Below the pieces are notes generated by a model. That model ran no database searches. It was given only the letters and a program-made list of their open reading frames with translations, and was not told the origin of the DNA. 11,642 bases of DNA from DATJQF01 sp035505995. GTDB taxonomy: Bacteria > Bacteroidota > Bacteroidia > Bacteroidales > FEN-979. Positions 6,622-11,642 of the stretch are shown piece by piece (within the stretch, counting starts at the first letter, position 1; every line of letters starts with the position of its first letter). Position numbers and translations under genes: made by a program. Location of the stretch: the NCBI GenBank assembly GCA_035505995.1, contig DATJQF010000072.1, positions 1 to 11,642 of the forward strand, read 5' to 3'.

Positions 6622-8645
6622 GGAGCCATTTTTTCAAAAACGAGTGCAGTCCGGTTCGTATTGTATATCTTCAGCCGGTTCACCTTTTCTTTTTCATCAT
6701 ACCGGCTAAAGAATACGGATGTTTCATCTACGCGGCCGTGACCTCCGAAAGCCGGGTCATCGGTGTTCAGAATGATGCGGTAACGGCCGGGTTCCCTGAC
6801 CATGAATTCATAATCGGGGAGCGCATGATTGATATGGAAATTGAAAACAAAGACCAGCCCGTTCTTATCGAAGGCCAGGGTCTTGTTCCAGTCGTCCAGC
6901 AACAGGCGGTAGCCGAATTCATCATTCAGCAGCCGGTGTTCCCTGACCATCTTCAGCATGGCTTTGTCGAAGGCCGCCAGGAAATGGTATTTGAGGTTCG
7001 GGTCTTCCTCGAGGGACCACATTCTCCGGGCGTATTTATACGACCAGTTGTTCCCTTCCCTGGGAAAATCGATCCAGTCGGGATGCCCGAATTCATTGCC
7101 CATGAAATTCAGGTAAGCCTGGCCTCCGAGCGCGATGGTGATCAGCCGGATCATCTTATGAAGGGCGATCCCCCGGTCGATCACGATATCGGAATCCTCT
7201 TTCCGCATGTGGAAATAGATCTTCGCCTGCATCAGCCGGAAGGCGATCGTCTGATCTCCCACCAGCGCCTGATCATGCGATTCGCAGTAGGCGACCGTCC
7301 GCACATCCGGGATCCGGTTCGTGAGGATATGCCACATTTCCTCCAGGTTCCACATCTCGTCCGACTGCTCTTTCAGGATCCGGATCCAGAAGTCGGGAAT
7401 CGCCATGCCCAGCCGGAAATCGAAACCAATCCCACCTTCCCGGACGGGGCGGCAGAGGCCCGGCATGCCGCTGACATCCTCGGCTATACTGATGGCACCG
7501 GGATAGAGCGTATGCACCAGCTTGTTGGCCAGCTGAAGGTAGGTGATGGCATCCCATTCCACGCCGGACTTGAAATACCCGTCGAGGTCCCAGGCCTGGC
7601 GGAATCCATGGTCGAAATACATCATGGAGGTCACGCCATCGAAGCGGAACCCGTCGAAATGAAATTCCTTCAGCCAGAATTTGATGTTGGACAGGAGGAA
7701 CTGAACGACCTCCCGCTTGCCGTAGTCGAAGCACTTGGAATCCCAGTGGGGATGATTGCCCCTTTCGCCGGCATGAAAATACTGGTGATCGGTCCCGTCG
7801 AAAAGGTTCAATCCTTCCTGGATATTCTTCACGGTATGGGAATGAACCAGGTCCATGATCACCGCGAGTCCCTGCTCATGGGCTTTCCGGATCAGGTATT
7901 TCAGCTCCTCGGGGGTCCCGAACCGGGAGGAGACTGCGAAGAAATTGGAGACATGGTATCCGAAGGAACCGTAATACGGATGCTCGGCGATGGCCATCAG
8001 CTGGATGGTGTTATACCCGCTGTTCTTGATATAGGGGATCAGGGTATCGGCAAATTCCACGAAGGAGCCGACCGCCTCCCGCTCCTGGGCCATTCCGACG
8101 TGACATTCATAGATCAGCAACTCTCCGAGCCGGCCGATATCGAACCGGTCATTCTCCCAGTCGAATTTCTGATCCGGGAGCCAGACCTGCCCGCTGAAAT
8201 TCTTTGTTACGGGATCCTGCACCACGCGCTGGATATATGCCGGGATCCGTTCCTGCCATCCCACTTCCGAATGCACCAGCACCTTGATGAGACTGCCGTG
8301 GGTGAAACGGTCCTTGTATTCATCTTCGGGAAGAAAGATCTCCCAGATGCCATAGGGATCCCTCGTCAGCCGGTGGGAATACCGCTGCCAGTAATTGAAT
8401 TCCCCGAAAAGGTACAGGTCCATGGCTCCCGGAGCCCATTCCCGGTACACCCAGCCTTTGCGTTTTTTGTCGTAATGGATCCCGAAATACTGATAGGCAT
8501 CGGCAAAGGCGGAGAGGCTTTTCCACTGGGTTTCGATCGATTTCAGGGTGTCGCGGAACCGCTCGTACCGCTGCCGGATCTCCGCTTCCGCCGGCTGGAG
8601 CCAGGGATCCTTCTTCACCAGTCCGATCACGGGGGGCTTTTTCAT
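6618..8645 (-). CDS. glgB: 1,4-alpha-glucan branching enzyme, GH13_8 (eukaryote-type)
   Basis: This cytoplasmic enzyme makes alpha-1,6 branches in glycogen. From the ATG at 8645 it is 675 residues. An N-terminal helical stretch and CBM48 domain (WAPGAMDLYLFGEFNYW at about 70-86) lead into a GH13 barrel. Region I is VIMDLVHSH (about 262-270). Region II, DGFRFDGVTSMMY, holds the nucleophile Asp at about 336. SIAEDVSGMPGL holds the acid/base Glu at about 389, and YCESHDQALVGD holds the third Asp at about 458. NFMGNEFGHPDWIDFPREGN and the closing beta-domain follow. These blocks align with human GBE1 far better than with E. coli GlgB, placing it in GH13_8, the type common in Bacteroidota. A TTG at 8654 would add three residues, but the ATG forms an ATGA overlap with the methyltransferase stop, so I chose it. 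No glgA or glgC is in view. Confidence 0.96.
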   Translation of the reverse strand: MKKPPVIGLVKKDPWLQPAEAEIRQRYERFRDTLKSIETQWKSLSAFADAYQYFGIHYDKKRKGWVYREWAPGAMDLYLFGEFNYWQRYSHRLTRDPYGIWEIFLPEDEYKDRFTHGSLIKVLVHSEVGWQERIPAYIQRVVQDPVTKNFSGQVWLPDQKFDWENDRFDIGRLGELLIYECHVGMAQEREAVGSFVEFADTLIPYIKNSGYNTIQLMAIAEHPYYGSFGYHVSNFFAVSSRFGTPEELKYLIRKAHEQGLAVIMDLVHSHTVKNIQEGLNLFDGTDHQYFHAGERGNHPHWDSKCFDYGKREVVQFLLSNIKFWLKEFHFDGFRFDGVTSMMYFDHGFRQAWDLDGYFKSGVEWDAITYLQLANKLVHTLYPGAISIAEDVSGMPGLCRPVREGGIGFDFRLGMAIPDFWIRILKEQSDEMWNLEEMWHILTNRIPDVRTVAYCESHDQALVGDQTIAFRLMQAKIYFHMRKEDSDIVIDRGIALHKMIRLITIALGGQAYLNFMGNEFGHPDWIDFPREGNNWSYKYARRMWSLEEDPNLKYHFLAAFDKAMLKMVREHRLLNDEFGYRLLLDDWNKTLAFDKNGLVFVFNFHINHALPDYEFMVREPGRYRIILNTDDPAFGGHGRVDETSVFFSRYDEKEKVNRLKIYNTNRTALVFEKMAP

Positions 8646-9394
8646 TTCGTGCAAACTACCAGGTAATCCTTTGAACCGGATCCTACCGGCTCTTCCAGAT
8701 AATTCCCGAAGATATCAAATTTCCGGAAAGCGGAATGCTCCAGCAGCTCTTCCAGCTCGCGGAGGAAAAAGAAGCGCATCTGCGTAAAGAAGGTCCCGGT
8801 CTTCCATTCCCCGTTTTCGGTCCAGTCAAACTTCATGGTGACGTAAGTAATATGCCTTTCCATGTTACTGCGGGAGGAAGTGGTCCTTCGTACCATTTCG
8901 CCGGGACGGTATTCCCCTTCAAAATCCACCACGTCCTGCATGCCTTTCTCAATGATCTTCATATCCGGGATAAAGAGGTCGAAGATGAAGGCGCCGCCGG
9001 GCTCCAGGAAAGAATGGATATGATTAAGCGCGGCCAGCTGATCCTGCGTTTCTGTGAGGTGCATGAACACCCGGAAGGGAGCCAGGATCAGGGAAAAAGA
9101 CCGGTCTGAAAAGAAGTTCCTCATGTCCTGGACCGAAACCCGGTTATGTTGCACCGGGTCCAGCCTGCTTTTCAGCACTGCGATCATCTCCGGGCTGATG
9201 TCGATCCCGTATATATCCGCCCCCTGCTTCAGGGCTTCCAGGAAGATCCTGCCGGTCCCCGTCCCGATCTCCAGCACAGGGCCTTTTGCTTCCCGCGCTT
9301 TCCGGAGAAAATATTCCGTATCCACGGAGGAGCGGAGCTTTCCGTATATCAGGTCGTAAAAGCGGGCGAAGAAATCCGGGTAAATAAGGGACAT
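8642..9394 (-). CDS. Class I SAM-dependent methyltransferase
   Basis: From the ATG at 9394 it has 250 residues. Motif I is VLEIGTGTGR (about 40-49), motif II is the acidic end of YGIDIS (Asp at about 65, binding the SAM ribose), and post-motif regions SLILAPFRVFMHL and GGAFIFDLFIPD follow. The opening YPDFFARFYDLIYGKL is common in small-molecule methyltransferases of the Methyltransf_11/25 groups. The second half (about 160-245) is mostly beta strand and probably covers the substrate. A TTG at 9421 would add nine residues but would leave the start almost touching the previous stop. I prefer the ATG, which puts the methyltransferase fold at the N-terminus. The gene lies 27 bp after the small membrane-protein gene and overlaps glgB by ATGA, so it is translated with a glycogen enzyme. 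Its substrate cannot be read from sequence. Confidence 0.9.
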   Translation of the reverse strand: MSLIYPDFFARFYDLIYGKLRSSVDTEYFLRKAREAKGPVLEIGTGTGRIFLEALKQGADIYGIDISPEMIAVLKSRLDPVQHNRVSVQDMRNFFSDRSFSLILAPFRVFMHLTETQDQLAALNHIHSFLEPGGAFIFDLFIPDMKIIEKGMQDVVDFEGEYRPGEMVRRTTSSRSNMERHITYVTMKFDWTENGEWKTGTFFTQMRFFFLRELEELLEHSAFRKFDIFGNYLEEPVGSGSKDYLVVCTK

Positions 9395-9421
9395 ATTTTT
9401 GTATTCAACAGGGTCACCCAA

Positions 9422-9697
9422 TCACAGGTTCCAGATAATGATTGCCGCCACAATGGCCAGGACCACCGGAACAATGATCAGCACCTTGACGGTATCTCTT
9501 TTGATCTGCCGGTTGCATTCATCCGCCCTCTCCAGGGCCAGGGGATCTCCCGGCTTGTATTTCAGGGCTTCCAGGTAGTTCTCGCGGGCCGACCGGAAAA
9601 GCTCGATCTTCGTGAAATCCATGCCCCGCTGGATGTGATAGCGGTATTTTATTTCCTCGTGGGAAAGATTTTCTTCCTGGATGGTTTCATGTGCCAT
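9422..9697 (-). CDS. Small tail-anchored membrane protein with a TPR-like helix pair
   Basis: This 91-residue protein has an acidic N-terminus and a single TPR-like motif at about residues 23-62 (MDFTKIELFRSARENYLEAL, then KYKPGDPLALERADECNRQI). A C-terminal membrane helix follows at about 70-89 (VKVLIIVPVVLAIVAAIIIW). With no signal peptide, the N-terminal part should face the cytoplasm. The ATG at 9697 is the only sensible start. It is the first gene of the four-gene set that continues with the methyltransferase, the branching enzyme and the secreted protein, and it follows the DUF3078 terminator directly. Role unknown; it could hold a partner at the membrane. Confidence 0.82.
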   Translation of the reverse strand: MAHETIQEENLSHEEIKYRYHIQRGMDFTKIELFRSARENYLEALKYKPGDPLALERADECNRQIKRDTVKVLIIVPVVLAIVAAIIIWNL

Positions 9698-9712
9698 GGT
9701 CAGAATTTTTAA

Positions 9713-9743
9713 GAATAAAAAGCCCTGAAGGTCTTTCAGGGCT
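9713..9743 (-). terminator. Rho-independent terminator of the DUF3078 gene
   Basis: AGCCCTGAA (9721-9729) pairs with TTCAGGGCT (9735-9743) in a perfect 9-bp stem with a 5-nt loop. Read on the minus strand, it is followed at once by TTTTATTCTT. It lies about 36 nt after the DUF3078 stop codon and ends close to the next gene, so it separates that gene from the operon downstream. Confidence 0.85.
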
Positions 9744-9751
9744 CAAAAATA
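9744..9751 (-). promoter_or_regulatory. Possible -7 element just before the terminator hairpin
   Basis: TATTTTTG on the minus strand (9751..9744) matches TAnnTTTG and is 46 nt upstream of the small membrane-protein ATG. Transcription from it would start inside the hairpin, and no -33 TTTG is visible. It may be chance in an AT-rich gap, but it is the only promoter-like match for the four-gene set. Confidence 0.25.
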
Positions 9752-9779
9752 AGATTTTCCGTGCAGAGTTGATCTTCTC

Positions 9780-10724
9780 TTACGGGTGCCCGAAGGAGTA
9801 AGTCAACCCGAGTCCGAACAGTTCCTTGAACTGCGTCCTGGGTCCGCCCTCCTCGGTCGGACTGCTCTTGATGATCACATCGTCGTCGTAGATCAGCTGG
9901 GTTTGCAGGGAGGCCGCCAGCCATTTGTTGACTTTCAGCGCCACCAGGAAGCTCCAGTTCACATCGATGTTGCCGAATTTATGCAGGTAATCGGTGAACA
10001 GTTCCAGGGTGGTGGCGAGGTTCACCGATTTACCGAAATCCTTGTTCAGGTCGGCCCGGAAGTAAGGCCCGAACTCCCCGCGCACCTGTTTCCCGGGATC
10101 CACCCCGAAGGAGCCGGAGTCGGACAACTTTTTATCCAGCACAAAGGTGAACCTGCCCGAGCAGGGGGAGAGGTAGGCGTAGAACCACTTGACCGGGGCG
10201 TACGTGATCCCGGGACCGATCACGAGGTAGCCGGGCGACATGAAATTTGAAATGACGGTGCTGTCGTCGGGGTAATTGTATCCGGCCGAGAATTGCGTTC
10301 TCAGGTTGGCCAGGACGGTCACCAGCCATTTCTTGTTTTTACTGAATGCATACCCGTATGCGGTCGTCAGCTCGATCTTGTCATTGGTCTTCACGAGGTT
10401 CATTTCTTTCCCTTTGCCCTGCGTATTGAACCCGTACCCCAGGTCGATCGTGTTCCCCCAGGCATGTCTGCCCTTATGGTAATTGGCCTTGAGGTTGATG
10501 AAGGCATTCAGTCCGACGGAATTCTCTCCCCCGGCGGCCCAGTTTGAGAATGCCGCCTGGGTCAGGGCCAGCGACCCGGTCCCGGTCACGTTCCAGTGCT
10601 TTACCGTATCCGGTACGGCGCCTACTTTTGCTTCATCCTTAGCTTTCGCCACTTTCTCTATATCCTGCGCAAAAACCAGGAGCGGCAGGAATCCAGCCAG
10701 AAATAAAAGAGTAACTTTTTTCAT
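9780..10724 (-). CDS. DUF3078 family envelope protein
   Basis: From the ATG at 10724 it has 314 residues with a signal peptide (MKKVTLLFLAGFLPLLVFAQ, cleaved after VFA at about residue 19). The mature part matches DUF3078. It has a W-N-V-TG-TGSLALTQAAFSNWAAGGENS segment (split here), then LNAFINLKANYHKGRHAWGN and LGYGFNTQG, and a DKIELTTAYGYAF block. Strands alternate polar and aromatic residues up to LFGLGLTYSFGHP. This suggests an outer-membrane beta-barrel, although the family's function is not established. A TTG at 10757 would add eleven residues ahead of a normal signal peptide, so I reject it. The gene is single, with its own terminator downstream and mscL upstream on the same strand, 124 bp away. 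No TAnnTTTG promoter is visible in that gap. Its leader shares a 16-bp motif with the RND pump gene. Confidence 0.9.
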   Translation of the reverse strand: MKKVTLLFLAGFLPLLVFAQDIEKVAKAKDEAKVGAVPDTVKHWNVTGTGSLALTQAAFSNWAAGGENSVGLNAFINLKANYHKGRHAWGNTIDLGYGFNTQGKGKEMNLVKTNDKIELTTAYGYAFSKNKKWLVTVLANLRTQFSAGYNYPDDSTVISNFMSPGYLVIGPGITYAPVKWFYAYLSPCSGRFTFVLDKKLSDSGSFGVDPGKQVRGEFGPYFRADLNKDFGKSVNLATTLELFTDYLHKFGNIDVNWSFLVALKVNKWLAASLQTQLIYDDDVIIKSSPTEEGGPRTQFKELFGLGLTYSFGHP

Positions 10725-10737
10725 TTTTGATTTTTGG

Positions 10738-10753
10738 TTTACGGGGGTTGATT
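10738..10753 (-). repeat. Leader motif shared with the RND pump gene (copy 2)
   Basis: TTTACGGGGGTTGATT on plus (AATCAACCCCCGTAAA on the coding strand) lies 13 nt upstream of the DUF3078 ATG. It differs at one base from the copy at 1301-1316. Flanking sequence is also partly alike (ATTTTGATT here, ATTTTGGATT there). Confidence 0.55.
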
Positions 10754-10785
10754 GCAATTTTGATTCACAATTTGCGGTTCACGCT

Positions 10786-10817
10786 GCAGACTTTTAAAGT
10801 TTCCTTAAAAAGTCCGC
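10786..10817. terminator. Imperfect hairpin downstream of mscL
   Basis: GACTTTT (10789-10795) pairs with AAAAGTC (10808-10814). Beyond one mismatch GC (10786-10787) pairs with GC (10816-10817), and the loop contains a further AAG/CTT pairing. It follows the mscL stop by about 32 nt on the minus strand. No T-tract follows, so it is only a possible terminator and could instead be an operator for the DUF3078 gene. Confidence 0.35.
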
Positions 10818-10856
10818 TGTCTCACTGTCTCACTATTCCACTATCCCACTATTTCT
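10817..10856. repeat. 8-bp tandem repeat array overlapping the mscL stop
   Basis: Five consecutive octamers read CTGTCTCA, CTGTCTCA, CTATTCCA, CTATCCCA and CTATTTCT. The first two are identical and the others keep the CT-n-T frame. The last unit overlaps the mscL stop codon, which sits at 10849-10851 and is read as TAG on the minus strand. The array fills the space between mscL and the hairpin at 10786-10817. Confidence 0.75.
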
Positions 10857-11268
10857 TCAGCAGATCCCTGATCTCTGTGAGCAGTTCCTGATCGCGGGTA
10901 GGGGCGGGGGGTGCAGCCGGAGCTTCCGCTTTCTTCCTGCTGAGCCGGTTGATCCCTTTCACCAGCATAAAGATGGAAAACGCGATGATCGTGAAATCCA
11001 CCAGGGTCTGGATGAAATTCCCGATCCTGATGGCCACCGCGTCTTTCAGGATCTTTCCGGTTGCCGGGTCTGTCACCGCATCCCGCATGGTGATCTTGAT
11101 GTCGGTAAAATTCACTCCTCCCAGCAGGAGCCCGATCGGGGGCATGATGATGTCGGTGACTATGGAGGAAACAATTTTTCCGAAGGCAGCGCCGATGATG
11201 ATACCGACGGCCAGGTCGATCACATTGCCGCGAACGGCAAAATCCCTGAATTCTTTCCAGATGCTCAT
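10849..11268 (-). CDS. mscL: Large-conductance mechanosensitive channel MscL
   Basis: MscL opens under membrane tension and releases small solutes on osmotic downshock. From the ATG at 11268 it has 139 residues, close to the 136 of E. coli. The N-terminal helix MSIWKEFRDFAVRGNVIDLA runs into TM1 (VGIIIGAAFGKIVSSIVTDI), then MPPIGLLLGG. A periplasmic loop at about 50-80 is slightly longer than usual, with TDPATGKILKDAVAIR. TM2 is FIQTLVDFTIIAFSIFMLVK, then NRLSRKK, a Pro/Ala linker and the C-terminal bundle helix QELLTEIRDLLKK. The frame stays open upstream to 11385, but that extension is repeat-derived and has no match in the family. A good promoter ends 29 nt before the ATG. It is a single gene on the same strand as its neighbours. 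Confidence 0.97.
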   Translation of the reverse strand: MSIWKEFRDFAVRGNVIDLAVGIIIGAAFGKIVSSIVTDIIMPPIGLLLGGVNFTDIKITMRDAVTDPATGKILKDAVAIRIGNFIQTLVDFTIIAFSIFMLVKGINRLSRKKAEAPAAPPAPTRDQELLTEIRDLLKK

Positions 11269-11297
11269 GGTTTGGGCGATTTTACTTGGTTGTTTTA

Positions 11298-11329
11298 CAA
11301 AAATAGGTAATAATATATCAAATGCCAAA
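11298..11329 (-). promoter_or_regulatory. mscL promoter, Bacteroidota type
   Basis: On the minus strand a -33 TTTG (11329..11326) and a -7 TATTTTTG (11305..11298) are separated by 20 nt, fitting the Bacteroidota consensus TTTG-N19-21-TAnnTTTG. Transcription would start near 11291, leaving a leader of about 23 nt. It is the best promoter match in the window. Confidence 0.7.
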
Positions 11330-11364
11330 AATGCCGGCAATACGGGAGAGGGAGATCCGTGCTG

Positions 11365-11438
11365 ATCCCTGCTTGCAGCAGGCAAGCGTGCCTGCCGAAG
11401 GCAGCAGTGTCATCCCTGCCTACCGGCAGGCAGGCGTG
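11365..11438. repeat. Two diverged copies of a roughly 27-bp palindromic repeat
   Basis: Copies at 11365-11390 and 11412-11438 both begin ATCCCTGC and end in a GGCA(A/G)GC- or CAGGCGTG-type tail. Each can fold: GCTTGC (11371-11376) with GCAAGC (11382-11387) in the first, and CTGCC with GGCAG in the second. A third small hairpin, CTGCC-GAA-GGCAG (11392-11404), lies between them. No open frame of interest crosses the stretch. Confidence 0.65.
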
Positions 11439-11482
11439 TTCCAATAATACTATTAAGTTACTAACCCGATGCTTTGGCAGGG

Positions 11483-11642
11483 TTCGTCCTCCTGCGTCGG
11501 ACTCGCAATGACGGAGATTGCTTCGTCCTCCTGCGTCGGACTCGCAATGACGGGGGTTGCGTCGTCCGCCTGCGGCAGACTCGCAATGACAGGGGATTGC
11601 TTCGTCCTCCTGCGTCGGACTCGCAATGACGTGGGTTGCTTC
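11483..11642. repeat. Tandem palindromic repeat array, 39-40 bp period, four units and the start of a fifth
   Basis: Units begin at 11483, 11522, 11561 and 11601, and a fifth starts at 11640 and is cut by the window edge. Each has a core of about 31 bp (TTCGTCCTCCTGCGTCGGAC, then TCGCAATGACG) and a variable joint of about 8 bp ending in TTGC. From the second unit on, the joint and core can fold: (A/G)TTGC with GCAA(T), then GTCC with GGAC around a central loop. The third unit is the most diverged. On the minus strand the units contain GTCATTGCGAG and, in some copies, GAAGCAATC, which resembles dispersed intergenic repeats I recall from many bacterial genomes. The 374-bp stretch 11269-11642 holds no gene: only the mscL promoter, this array and the smaller repeats before it. 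Confidence 0.85.

Noticed and set aside
8646..8654. TTG start for the branching enzyme
   Set aside because: The ATG at 8645 forms a four-base overlap with the preceding stop, just as in the next gene pair.
6738..8666. 642-codon open frame on the plus strand opposite glgB
   Set aside because: Its translation is proline- and histidine-rich with no recognisable domain, while the minus strand encodes a full GH13_8 enzyme with all catalytic residues. It is an antisense shadow.
9395..9421. TTG start for the methyltransferase
   Set aside because: It adds nine residues with no family support. The ATG at 9394 starts directly before the expected opening helix.
11269..11385. 39-residue N-terminal extension of MscL
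   Set aside because: It translates repeat and promoter sequence. Family members begin at the MSI-x-KEF motif encoded from 11268.
11483..11642. Regular direct repeats resembling a CRISPR array
   Set aside because: The joints are only about 8 bp and are themselves similar, the cores vary, and no cas gene is present. This is a tandem palindromic repeat.

Overview
The window looks like a piece of a Bacteroidota chromosome, probably an environmental Bacteroidales-like lineage. Three things support this. One gene encodes a protein with a type IX secretion (T9SS) C-terminal sorting domain. Another belongs to the DUF3078 family, which is typical of this phylum. Candidate promoters also carry the Bacteroidota -7 motif TAnnTTTG instead of sigma70 boxes, and Shine-Dalgarno sequences are mostly absent. 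There are no rRNA or tRNA genes, no CRISPR array, no transposase and no phage gene.

Layout. (1) Positions 1-2564, minus strand: a tripartite multidrug efflux operon. A membrane fusion lipoprotein is followed by an AcrB-like RND pump whose 3' part runs off the left edge. (2) Positions 2754-5255, plus strand: a divergently transcribed, exported 833-residue protein that I do not recognise. Its N-terminal part looks beta-rich and its long remainder is alpha-helical and TPR-like. (3) Positions 5266-9697, minus strand: a tight four-gene set. In transcription order it holds a small TPR-like, tail-anchored membrane protein, a class I SAM methyltransferase, a eukaryote-type (GH13_8) glycogen branching enzyme and a T9SS-secreted protein. 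The last three are joined by two ATGA stop/start overlaps. (4) Positions 9780-10724, minus strand: a DUF3078 envelope protein followed by a clear intrinsic terminator. (5) Positions 10849-11268, minus strand: the mechanosensitive channel mscL with a good Bacteroidota promoter. (6) Positions 11269-11642: no gene beyond the mscL promoter. This stretch holds two families of palindromic repeats, one of them a tandem array with a 39-40 bp period that continues past the right edge.

How the genes fit together. The efflux operon and mscL are envelope-stress and transport functions. The central operon joins a cytoplasmic glycogen enzyme to a secreted protein carrying a duplicated beta-domain, a combination with no obvious textbook explanation. 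Most genes belong to known families and I see no convincing new defence or mobile system. The best leads are the branching enzyme and secreted protein pairing, the orphan 833-residue exported protein, and the small-repeat architecture of the intergenic regions: an 8-bp tandem array, a leader motif shared by two genes, and a hairpin array with structure-restoring substitutions.

Several genes can be read with a longer upstream TTG start. In each case I chose the ATG that fits the signal peptide, family alignment, promoter spacing or ATGA overlap.
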